A DNA stretch of 13,163 nucleotides from Pseudomonadota bacterium (GTDB lineage Bacteria; Pseudomonadota; Alphaproteobacteria; UBA8366; JADFVY01): contig JADFVY010000428.1 of the NCBI GenBank assembly GCA_015222795.1, positions 1 through 13,163 on the forward strand. The letters run 5' to 3'. This document shows, one piece after another, positions 6,094-12,773 of this stretch; the first letter of the stretch is position 1, and each line of letters begins with the position of its first letter. The position numbers were made by a program, and so were the translations under genes. The notes below the pieces were generated by a model. It saw only the letters and a list, made by a program, of their open reading frames with translations, had not been told where the DNA came from and ran no database searches.

Positions 6094-8517
6094 ATGCAGA
6101 CACATGCAAGGGTCGTAATCGTTGGCGGCGGGATGATGGGTGTTGGGTTGGCCTATCATCTGGGGCTGGAAGGCTGGACCGATACGCTGTTGATCGAGAA
6201 GGCGGAACTGACCTCCGGCTCGACCTGGCATGCGGCCGGGCAGTGCCCGAGCTTCATCGGCGACTACAACATGGCCAAGGTGCATGATTACGGCAACAAG
6301 CTCTATCCGAAGCTGGAGGCGATGACCGGGCAATCTACCGGCTGGCACGGTTGCGGGGGCTTGCGCTTCGCGCAGACGCCCGAGGAAGTCGACTGGTTCC
6401 GGCATGTGGAGGGAATTTCGCGGAATATCGGCTTCAATATGGAGATCATCAGCCCGGAAGAGGCAATGCGGGTAAACCCCCTGCTGGAATCGCTGGATGG
6501 CGTGCTGGCGGTGGCCTGGACGACCGATGACGGGCATGTGGACCCGGCCAGTTGCTGTAACGCCATGGCCAAGGCCGCGCGCGATACCGGCGTGGTGCTG
6601 GAGCGGCATAACCGGGTGCTGAATATCGAGCAACTGCCGACTGGCGAATGGTTGGTCAAAACCGAAAAGGGCGACGTGACTTGCGAGCATGTGGTCAATG
6701 CCGGCGGCTGTTATGCGCGCGAGATCATGAAATGGGTCGGCGGCGACGCGCCGATCACCAACATGGAGCATCAATATATCGTCACCGAGACGATGCCGGA
6801 GTTCGTGGCCCGTGACACCGAAATCCCGGTAATGCGCGATCCTTATGTGACCTCATATTACCGGCAGGAACAGAAGGGCGGGCTGATCGGTATCTACGAG
6901 CCGAACTGCCGCGAGGCCTGGGCCGACCGCGGCGGTTTCCCGGAGTGGGATTCCGAGAGCGAACTGTTCGAAGAGGACCTGGACCGCGCGGCGCCCTGGA
7001 TGGAGCGCTGGTTCGAGCGCATGCCGATGTTCGAAAAGGCCGGCATCAAGCGCATCGTCAACGGCGCCATCCCGCATACGCCCGATAACAACCCGTTGCT
7101 GGGCCCGGCGGCCGGCCTGACCAATTTCTGGATGTGCTGCGGTTCGGCCATCGGCATCGCCCAGGGCGCGGGATGCGGCAAATATCTGGCGCAATGGATG
7201 GTGCATGGCGATGCCGAAATCAACATGGCCGGTGTCGATCCGCGCCGTTACGGAACATGGACCAGCGAGGACTATGTCCGCGACATGTCGTTCCAGGACT
7301 ATGCGCATATGTATGTGCTGCACCTGCCGGGCGAGGAACGCCCCGCCGGACGGCCGGTGCGGAACTCGACATTGTACGAGACGCTGGCGGCCAAGGGCGC
7401 AAAACATACGGTGGCGTTCGGCTGGGAGCGGCCGAAATGGTTCTCGCTGGACGGGCGCGAGGAACAGCCTGGCTTCCGCCGCAACAACACCCACGAGGTT
7501 GTGGCCGCCGAATGCCAGGCGGTGCGCGACCGGGTCGGCATCCTGGACCTGTCCAGTTTCGCCAAATACGACGTCACCGGGCCGGATGCGGAAGCCCTGC
7601 TGAACCGCGCCTACGCCAATAATATGCCGAAGAAGGTGGGCGGCGTGGCACTGGCCCATATTCTGGGGCCGACCGGGCGCATCCGGGGCGAATCCACCGT
7701 CACGCGTCTGGCCGAGGATCGGTTCTACATCCTGTCCGGCGCGGCCTGCGAGATCAGGGATTACGATGCGCTGACCATGGCCAAACAGGATGGCGAGAAG
7801 GTCGAGATCGCCAACGTGACCGATGATTGGGGCGTATTGGTGGTGGCCGGGCCGAAATCCCGCGATACGCTGGCGTCGCTGACCAACGCCAGCCTTTCCA
7901 ATGAGGATTTCCGGTGGCTATCCGGCCAGGAGATCGCCATCGCCGGGATCGATTTGCGCGCGTTGCGGGTCAACTATGTGGGATCGCTGGGCTGGGAACT
8001 GCATTGCCCGATGGATCGCCTGAAAGATCTGTACGATGCCATCTGGAAGGCGGGCGAGGAGCATGACATCGCCGATTTCGGCGTCTATGCGGTGAATTCC
8101 CTGCGCATGGAGAAGGCCTACAAGGGGTTTGGCGCGGAGTTGACCAACGAAATCACCCCGGTCGAGGCCGACATCATGCGCTTCGTGAAGCTGGACAAGG
8201 ATTTTGCCGGCAAGGCCGAGGTCGAGGCGGCGAAGGCCAAAGGCCCCTGGATTGCCGCCGTCTATTGCGAGGTCGATGCCGGCGACACCGACGTGCATGG
8301 CGGCGAGCCGGTGCTGGATGGCGACAAGGTAATCGGCGTCACCACGTCCGGCGGGTATGGCCACACGGTCGAAAAAAGCCTGTGCTTTGCTTATGTGGAG
8401 CCGGGATACGCGGCGCCCGGCGCTAGTTTCGATATCGAAATAATCGGCGGGCGCCACAAGGCCACGGTGCTGGCCGACCCGGCCTTCGACCCGAAGAACG
8501 GGGCGCTGAGAGGGTAG
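6094..8517 (+). CDS. Dimethylglycine-dehydrogenase-like FAD/GcvT-domain oxidoreductase (807 aa)
   Basis: Same two-domain plan as the upstream SARDH-like protein but clearly diverged from it. The FAD domain shows IVGGGMMG (9-16), E35, and STWHAAG with His46 at the position of covalent FAD in DMGDH. The stretches NGAIPHTPDNNPLLGP and VDPRRYGTWT recall dimethylglycine dehydrogenase, so the likely reaction is dimethylglycine to sarcosine. The GcvT part (about 440-807) keeps YVGSLGWEL and SLRMEKAYKGFG. The usual folate-site aspartate is replaced by Glu533 (in RIRGESTVTRL) and the nearby Asn by Gly, which may change C1 handling. After HAAG the chain reads QCPSF rather than the usual Leu-led segment. 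ATG 6094 has AGGAGG 5 nt upstream. It ends 26 bp before the convergent TPR gene. Substrate remains an inference. Confidence 0.87.
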   Translation: MQTHARVVIVGGGMMGVGLAYHLGLEGWTDTLLIEKAELTSGSTWHAAGQCPSFIGDYNMAKVHDYGNKLYPKLEAMTGQSTGWHGCGGLRFAQTPEEVDWFRHVEGISRNIGFNMEIISPEEAMRVNPLLESLDGVLAVAWTTDDGHVDPASCCNAMAKAARDTGVVLERHNRVLNIEQLPTGEWLVKTEKGDVTCEHVVNAGGCYAREIMKWVGGDAPITNMEHQYIVTETMPEFVARDTEIPVMRDPYVTSYYRQEQKGGLIGIYEPNCREAWADRGGFPEWDSESELFEEDLDRAAPWMERWFERMPMFEKAGIKRIVNGAIPHTPDNNPLLGPAAGLTNFWMCCGSAIGIAQGAGCGKYLAQWMVHGDAEINMAGVDPRRYGTWTSEDYVRDMSFQDYAHMYVLHLPGEERPAGRPVRNSTLYETLAAKGAKHTVAFGWERPKWFSLDGREEQPGFRRNNTHEVVAAECQAVRDRVGILDLSSFAKYDVTGPDAEALLNRAYANNMPKKVGGVALAHILGPTGRIRGESTVTRLAEDRFYILSGAACEIRDYDALTMAKQDGEKVEIANVTDDWGVLVVAGPKSRDTLASLTNASLSNEDFRWLSGQEIAIAGIDLRALRVNYVGSLGWELHCPMDRLKDLYDAIWKAGEEHDIADFGVYAVNSLRMEKAYKGFGAELTNEITPVEADIMRFVKLDKDFAGKAEVEAAKAKGPWIAAVYCEVDAGDTDVHGGEPVLDGDKVIGVTTSGGYGHTVEKSLCFAYVEPGYAAPGASFDIEIIGGRHKATVLADPAFDPKNGALRG

Positions 8518-8543
8518 GGGTAGCGCGCCGGTGGCGCTGTAAG

Positions 8544-9182
8544 TCAGGCGGATAACGCCGTATCCGCCCTCTCCTCGCGACGCCAGACGATTTCAGGCGT
8601 AAAGGCGGGTGCGTCCTCGCGCGCGGCGGCGGTCTCGGCCAGCCCGCGGACGCGGGCCCGTAGCCTCGTCAGTGCGATAAGGCATTCATTTACCCGGTGG
8701 TGGCTGTCGCCAAAAGCCTGTCGGCGGCGGGTGAGCGCCGCCTCGTGAATCGCCAACGCATCGCTGGCGCGGCCGGCCTGAAGGCAGATTTCCGCCACGC
8801 GGGTTAGCGCGTGGACGCTGCCATCGGCGGCCGAGTCGCGGTCCAACCCGTCGATGATGCGGTTGCGTAGCTCATCGGCCTGGCGGGAGCTGCCCATTTC
8901 CTCGTACAGGCCGATCATTCTGGCGGAAACGGCTATGTTCCGGATATGCCCGGCGCCAAAGGCGCGTTCGGCCAGGTCGGCCACGCGGCGATAGAGGCGG
9001 TCGGCTTCGTGATAACCGCCGGTATGCTGGGCCAGCATGGCCTCGGCATGGATATAGAGGGGATTGCCGCTATCGGCCCGGCGCGCCCAGCGCAATGCCG
9101 CGCGGGCCATTTCGTAATCGCCCTGGGCCATGGCCTCGCGGGCGGCCTGGAAGGCCTTGTTGGCAAGATCATTTACAAGCAT
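8544..9182 (-). CDS. TPR-like helical repeat protein (212 aa)
   Basis: Alpha-helical repeat protein, probably a protein-protein interaction scaffold; the partner is unknown. TPR-like helix pairs can be read at about residues 6-40 (AFQAAREAMAQGDYEMARAA), 43-75 (YIHAEAMLAQHTGGYHEADRL), 85-115 and 127-165 (LTRVAEICLQAGRASDALAI). No signal peptide or membrane segment is present. A GTG at 9269 would lengthen it to 241 aa, but I chose ATG 9182: GAGGGG (complement of 9194-9199) lies 11 nt upstream, the extra 29 codons have unusually AT-rich third positions, and the first TPR begins right after this Met. It converges on the DMGDH-like gene and is probably a separate unit, not a pathway enzyme. Confidence 0.75.
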   Translation of the reverse strand: MLVNDLANKAFQAAREAMAQGDYEMARAALRWARRADSGNPLYIHAEAMLAQHTGGYHEADRLYRRVADLAERAFGAGHIRNIAVSARMIGLYEEMGSSRQADELRNRIIDGLDRDSAADGSVHALTRVAEICLQAGRASDALAIHEAALTRRRQAFGDSHHRVNECLIALTRLRARVRGLAETAAAREDAPAFTPEIVWRREERADTALSA

Positions 9183-9620
9183 CGCGTCGGGTTCCCCTCG
9201 TTGAGAGATTAACTCACGCCCCGTCGAATATTTTTTTGGCTTTTCCTGAACGCCGCGTCGCATTTGCACGAGCTAATTGCTTTTAAGCTATTATTAATCC
9301 TATTTTACGCCCTTGGTGAACTTCCGGATAGCAATATCAACGAAGATTTTCATCAAATACCGCATAATATAAAAATTTTCCGTATAAAAACAAAAGTCTA
9401 TGTAACTTTTCGTAACTTCAAAAAGCATCGATTGACAGCTCTTTAGTAGTAATTCGCGTTATTATGGCGGCATGTTTCTGGTGATTAGAACACCCGGACC
9501 AGTAGTATGGCGGCGCCTGAGCGGCCGTAATTTTCGATCCGCGTGACCTGCTTGCTTGTGCTGCAAAGGCTGTGCGAATAAGCTTTGGCGATATCCGCAA
9601 ATTTCACCTAGCGAGAATAA
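9183..9620. promoter_or_regulatory. AT-rich intergenic region between divergent TPR and XRE-cupin genes
   Basis: No convincing gene is seen in these 438 bp. About 9285-9450 is much more AT-rich than the rest of the window, with A/T runs near 9361-9395. GTAACTT occurs twice in direct repeat (9402-9408 and 9412-9418) with a 10-bp period, one helical turn, which suits a regulator binding one DNA face. TTTTCATCAAAT at 9347-9358 resembles TTTTCATCCAAAT in the palindrome array upstream of the first regulator, so a shared operator type is possible. TTGACA occurs at 9432-9437 but has no -10 box at normal spacing. The region must contain promoters for the two divergent genes. Confidence 0.4.
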
Positions 9621-10283
9621 ATGTCGGCAGAGGAAATAGATAAAGGCGACGCGACGACGGAGGCGGAAAGCTTCCAGGATCCGCACACCCCTTCAAAAAG
9701 CGCCGAAAACAGCCTGGAAGCCGCGATCGGCACGCAGGTCCGCGAGTTTCGCCAGAAGCTGAATATGACGGTGGTGGAGCTGGCCAAGGTGGCCGGGCTG
9801 TCGGCGGGCATGCTGTCGAAGATCGAGCATGGGCTGACGTCGCCCTCGTTGAGCACGATGCAGAATTTGGCCAAGGCGCTGCATGTGCCGGTGACCGCCC
9901 TGTTCCGCCGCTTCGAGGAGGAACGCGACGCCAGTTTCGTAAAGGCCGGCGAGGGGCTGAAAATCGAACGCCGCGGCACCCGCGCGGGCCATCAGTACCA
10001 GCTACTGGGCCATACGGTCGGCAAGGCGATCGGCATGGAGCCCTATCTTATCACGCTGACCGACGAGTCCGACGTCTTCCCGATCTTCCAGCATTCCGGG
10101 GTCGAATTCCTGTACATGCTGGAAGGCGAGGTTAGCTATCGCCACGGCAGCAAGACCTACATCATGCAGCCGGGCGATTCCCTGATTTTCGACGCCGACG
10201 CGCCGCACGGGCCGGAAGAACTGCACAAGCTGCCGATCCGTTTCCTGTCGATTATTGTCTATCCGAATCCGAAGGTGTCGTGA
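9621..10283 (+). CDS. XRE-family regulator with C-terminal cupin domain (220 aa)
   Basis: Second XRE-cupin regulator of the locus. After an acidic, probably disordered N-terminus (residues 1-33), an XRE helix-turn-helix spans about 36-95 (VREFRQKLNMTVVELAKVAG, SAGMLSKIEHG, SLSTMQNLAKAL). A cupin_2 domain at about 145-215 includes HSGVEFLYMLEGEV and MQPGDSLIFDADAPHGPE, a much more canonical cupin than in the regulator at 837-1436. The two share architecture but little sequence outside the HTH, so they are not recent duplicates. It lies 186 bp upstream of the glutamine synthetase gene in the same direction; a role in controlling it or the amine genes is inferred. The ATG at 9621 has only a weak purine-rich upstream stretch (GCGAGAA). 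Confidence 0.87.
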   Translation: MSAEEIDKGDATTEAESFQDPHTPSKSAENSLEAAIGTQVREFRQKLNMTVVELAKVAGLSAGMLSKIEHGLTSPSLSTMQNLAKALHVPVTALFRRFEEERDASFVKAGEGLKIERRGTRAGHQYQLLGHTVGKAIGMEPYLITLTDESDVFPIFQHSGVEFLYMLEGEVSYRHGSKTYIMQPGDSLIFDADAPHGPEELHKLPIRFLSIIVYPNPKVS

Positions 10284-10300
10284 ACGGGGCATCAGAATCG

Positions 10301-10353
10301 TTCCTGTCAGGAAAAAAGGTTTCGTGCAAGTTGATCGACGGTTTTTTCCCTGA
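10301..10353. promoter_or_regulatory. Palindrome pair upstream of the glutamine synthetase gene
   Basis: TTCCTGTCAGGAA (10301-10313) is a perfect 6-bp inverted repeat around one central base. It overlaps TCAGGAAAAAA (10307-10317), which is complementary, apart from one extra C, to TTTTTTCCCTGA (10342-10353). This could be a dimeric operator, or a weak hairpin or attenuator in a read-through transcript from the XRE-cupin gene. The binding protein is not known. Confidence 0.35.
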
Positions 10354-10417
10354 TAAGGTTCCGTCCGCGAATTCAGCATTTTTCAGCGCTTCCGTGACGA
10401 TTGTGCCGCGGGGGCAG

Positions 10418-10431
10418 GGCATCATTATTGC
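10418..10431 (+). promoter_or_regulatory. Candidate sigma-54 (RpoN) promoter for the glutamine synthetase gene
   Basis: The sequence GGCATCATTATTGC has the -24 GG and -12 GC exactly 10 nt apart, with the TT preferred just before GC, and matches GGCA of the consensus TGGCACG-N4-TTGCA. Predicted transcription would start near 10443, 27 nt before the ATG. Sigma-54 with NtrC control is known for several nitrogen-assimilation genes in Alphaproteobacteria, which fits the gene. Short GG/GC patterns also arise by chance in GC-rich DNA. A GGCCCGC-GGC-GCGGGCC hairpin (10432-10448) lies at the expected start site. Confidence 0.4.
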
Positions 10432-10469
10432 GGCCCGCGGCGCGGGCCTTCGATTAGGGAGTTAGTTGC

Positions 10470-11777
10470 ATGGCCAAGGATCTTGCCAAGATTGTCAGCG
10501 ACAAGAAAATCAAATATGTCATGTTCAGCTTCGTCGACATGTTCGGGGCGCTGCGGGCCAAGATGGTCCCGGCCAAGGCGGTCGGCAGGATTCAGAAGGA
10601 CGGCGCGGGATTCGCCGGCTTCGCGACCTGGCTGGATATGACGCCGGCCTTTCCCGACCTGCTGGGCATGGCCGATCCGGACAGCTTCATGCAGCTTCCC
10701 TGGCGCCCGGACATCGGCTGGGTGGCCTGCGACCTGGTGATGGGCGGCAAGGAGGTTGATGCCTCGCCCCGTGTCATGCTGAAGCGCCAACTCGCCAGGG
10801 CCGAGAAGAAGGGCTACCGCATCAAGACCGGCGTGGAATGCGAGTTCTTCCTGTTGAACCCGGATGGCACGGAATTGTCCGACGCGATGGATACCCAGTC
10901 CAAGCCCTGTTACGACCAGGGCGCGCTGATGCGCCAGATGGACCTGATCGGCGCCATTTCCGACAGCATGGAAGCGCTGGGTTTCGGCAACTACCAGAAC
11001 GACCATGAGGACGGCAACGGCCAGTTCGAAATGAACTGGGACTATGACGACGCGATGAAAACCGCCGACCGCCACGTCTTTTTCAAGTTTATGGCCAAGA
11101 CCCTGGCCGAAGAGTATGGCTGCCGGGCGACCTTCATGCCCAAGCCGTTCAACCATCTGACCGGCAATGGCTGCCATGCGCATGTTTCGGTGTGGGACAA
11201 GGACGGCAAGAAAAACCTGTTCCACGACCCGAAGGGCGATTTGGGTATCTCGAAGCTGGGCTACAAGTTCCTCGGCGGCATCATGCATTCGGCGGATTCG
11301 CTGACGGCCTGGTTCAACCCGACGGTCAACAGCTACAAGCGCATCAACGCGCCGGCCACCGCCTCGGGCGCGACCTGGGCGCCCAACACGGTGACCTATA
11401 CCGGCAACAACCGCACCCACATGATCCGCATTCCCGACGAGGGCCGGTTCGAGCTGCGCTTGATGGACGGCGCCGCCAATCCCTATCTGATGCAGGCGGG
11501 CATCGCGGCGGCGGGCCTGGACGGCGAGGAGAATGACCGCGATCCCGGCGCGCGGCTGGACATCAACATGTATGAGGATGGCCACAAGCTGAAGAACGTC
11601 AAGCGTCTGCCGCTGAACCTGCTGGATGCGCTGCGCCTGATGGAGAAGAGCGAGGTGCTGAACGACGCCTTCGGCAAGGACGCGATCCAGAGTTATCTGA
11701 AACTGCGCATGCAGGACTGGAACGCCTATATGAGCCATTCCAGCCAGTGGGAGCGCGAAAACACGCTGGATTGCTGA
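10470..11777 (+). CDS. glnT: Type III glutamine synthetase (GlnT) / gamma-glutamylmethylamide synthetase-like (435 aa)
   Basis: ATP-dependent cytoplasmic ligase that joins glutamate to ammonia, or to methylamine in the close relative GMAS. An N-terminal beta-grasp region (about 1-105) is followed by the catalytic domain. Active-site signatures: GVECEFF with metal ligands E123 and E125, GNGCHAH (G232-H238), NSYKRIN (N287 onward), and RFELRLMD (R326-D333), the usual R-x-E-x-R block. Length and overall pattern agree with rhizobial GlnT (about 435 aa); GMAS proteins are of similar size, so ammonia versus methylamine cannot be decided by eye. ATG 10470 has AGGGAG 8 nt upstream. A candidate sigma-54 promoter precedes it and an intrinsic terminator follows. 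Its place near N-demethylation genes and an ammonium transporter suggests it assimilates nitrogen released from methylated amines. Confidence 0.9.
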   Translation: MAKDLAKIVSDKKIKYVMFSFVDMFGALRAKMVPAKAVGRIQKDGAGFAGFATWLDMTPAFPDLLGMADPDSFMQLPWRPDIGWVACDLVMGGKEVDASPRVMLKRQLARAEKKGYRIKTGVECEFFLLNPDGTELSDAMDTQSKPCYDQGALMRQMDLIGAISDSMEALGFGNYQNDHEDGNGQFEMNWDYDDAMKTADRHVFFKFMAKTLAEEYGCRATFMPKPFNHLTGNGCHAHVSVWDKDGKKNLFHDPKGDLGISKLGYKFLGGIMHSADSLTAWFNPTVNSYKRINAPATASGATWAPNTVTYTGNNRTHMIRIPDEGRFELRLMDGAANPYLMQAGIAAAGLDGEENDRDPGARLDINMYEDGHKLKNVKRLPLNLLDALRLMEKSEVLNDAFGKDAIQSYLKLRMQDWNAYMSHSSQWERENTLDC

Positions 11778-11805
11778 AGCCGCCAGCGGCGCAAGACCGA
11801 ATATC

Positions 11806-11834
11806 AGGGCGTCGCATCGAGCGGCGCCCTTTTT
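11806..11834 (+). terminator. Intrinsic terminator after the glutamine synthetase gene
   Basis: AGGGCGTCGC (11806-11815) pairs with GCGGCGCCCT (11821-11830) over 10 bp, including one G-U, around a 5-nt loop, and is followed by a short T run. It lies 28 nt after the stop codon and separates this gene from the convergent minus-strand gene. On the minus strand no T run follows the stem, so it should work mainly rightward. Confidence 0.8.
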
Positions 11835-11843
11835 CGTGGCGGA

Positions 11844-12362
11844 TCAGCGGGCGAAATGCGCCAGACTGGTTTTGATCGTACTGGCCAACTCAGCGAAAGT
11901 AGCATCGACGCTGTGGTTGGGAATGAACAGCTTGGGCAGTCGGACCAGGCGGTTGGCCTTGAATTTCTGACGGTCGCCGGACGGGATAATATGCAGCAGT
12001 GTCTGTTCGTCGCGTACCTCGATACAGATGAAACTGCTCATCCGCGAGCCAGAGGTGCTGACGCTGCGAATCTGTTCCCAGGGAATTGGCCGGGTGTTCC
12101 AGTCGCGAAACCAGATCCCGTCTGCATCCAGCACCAGCCGCGGCCGCGGGTCCCGCGACAGGTAGGCGCCGTAACCGATCACCCCGCCACCGACGACCAC
12201 GTGGCCGATGGCGATAAGGGTCGCGTCGGGAACGGCCTGCTGCCCGATCAGAAAGATCACCAGCCCGATCGCAATCAGCACACCGCCCAGAAGATAACCC
12301 TGCTGCAGCCGTGTGCGTGAAACCCGATATTCCAGTTTGTAGTCGCCGTCGCCTGTACTCAA
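11844..12362 (-). CDS. Two-TM membrane protein with probable PH-like cytoplasmic domain (172 aa)
   Basis: Small inner-membrane protein. Two hydrophobic segments, at about residues 22-41 (LLGGVLIAIGLVIFLIGQ) and 47-68 (ATLIAIGHVVVGGGVIGYGAYL), form a hairpin. It is followed by a polar, beta-rich region from about residue 75 that starts with LVLDADGIWFRDWNTRPIPWEQI, the sort of opening seen in bacterial PH-like domains; the layout recalls the STM3941-type family, whose function is not known to me. The start codon is TTG at 12362, well supported by AGGAGG (complement of 12371-12376) 8 nt upstream. It converges on the glutamine synthetase gene and lies downstream of the amt-associated gene, beyond a terminator, so it is probably a separate transcript. 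Confidence 0.75.
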   Translation of the reverse strand: MSTGDGDYKLEYRVSRTRLQQGYLLGGVLIAIGLVIFLIGQQAVPDATLIAIGHVVVGGGVIGYGAYLSRDPRPRLVLDADGIWFRDWNTRPIPWEQIRSVSTSGSRMSSFICIEVRDEQTLLHIIPSGDRQKFKANRLVRLPKLFIPNHSVDATFAELASTIKTSLAHFAR

Positions 12363-12406
12363 CTCGGTTTCCTCCTGTTCGCCGAACCTATCAGCATTGT
12401 TACGCG

Positions 12407-12436
12407 AAAGAAAACCGCGGCAGTTGCCTGCCGCGG
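12407..12436 (-). terminator. Intrinsic terminator of the amt operon (minus strand)
   Basis: On the minus strand an 8-bp perfect stem, CCGCGGCA with TGCCGCGG (12415-12422 and 12429-12436) around a 6-nt loop, is followed by TTTTCTTTC. It lies 52 nt past the stop of the small membrane protein gene. Closer to that stop, a second GC-rich inverted repeat (GCGCGGG at 12452-12458 with CCCGCGC at 12473-12479) may help end the transcript or protect its 3' end. Confidence 0.8.
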
Positions 12437-12488
12437 CCGTAAGTGAATGTCGCGCGGGACCGGCGGACCGGCCCCGCGCAATGTTGGC

Positions 12489-12755
12489 TTATTTGAGACT
12501 GTTGCTGTGCGCTTTCATCTCTTCGTCGAGCGTTTCGGCGGCCGACAGCTTCATCGCCGCCATCAGCTTGTCCTTGTTTTCGAAGGATTTTTCTTCCTCC
12601 TCATAGAGCTTGTTTTCGCGCTTGAACTGAATCACATGCCAGCCGATCCAGGTAACGAAGCCGATGATCACCCAGATCATCTCGGTCCCCGGGAAGGGAT
12701 ACATTGCGCCGATATCCAGCATGCTCTGGCTCCAGGTTTCAATGCCTGTTGACAT
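12489..12755 (-). CDS. Small single-TM protein downstream of the ammonium transporter (88 aa)
   Basis: I do not recognise a named family. After a short polar N-terminus with PFPGTEMIW, one membrane segment spans about residues 26-44 (WVIIGFVTWIGWHVIQF). It is followed by a highly charged, probably helical tail rich in Lys and Glu (KRENKLYEEEEKSFENKDK). No signal peptidase site is apparent, so it is most likely an anchored bitopic protein with a charged tail on one face. ATG 12755 has AGGAGG 9 nt upstream, directly abutting the stop of the ammonium transporter gene; the two genes are 18 bp apart and share a terminator, so co-transcription is nearly certain. A small accessory or stability partner of the transporter is a reasonable guess without direct evidence. 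Confidence 0.8.
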   Translation of the reverse strand: MSTGIETWSQSMLDIGAMYPFPGTEMIWVIIGFVTWIGWHVIQFKRENKLYEEEEKSFENKDKLMAAMKLSAAETLDEEMKAHSNSLK

Positions 12756-12773
12756 GGTATTTATCCTCCTCGG

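Noticed and set aside
5056..6774. 572-codon minus-strand frame opposite the mttB-like and DMGDH-like genes
   Set aside because: Antisense to two well-supported genes, His/Arg/Gln-rich and without recognisable domains.
8518..8543. AGCGC/GCGCT inverted repeat between the convergent DMGDH-like and TPR genes as a terminator
   Set aside because: Only 5 well-paired bases and no T run on either strand.
9432..9465. TTGACA plus TATTAT as a sigma-70 promoter
   Set aside because: Spacing between the boxes is 22 nt, well outside the usual 16-19.
10425..11738. 437-codon minus-strand frame opposite the glutamine synthetase gene
   Set aside because: Antisense shadow; the plus strand carries all glutamine synthetase motifs.
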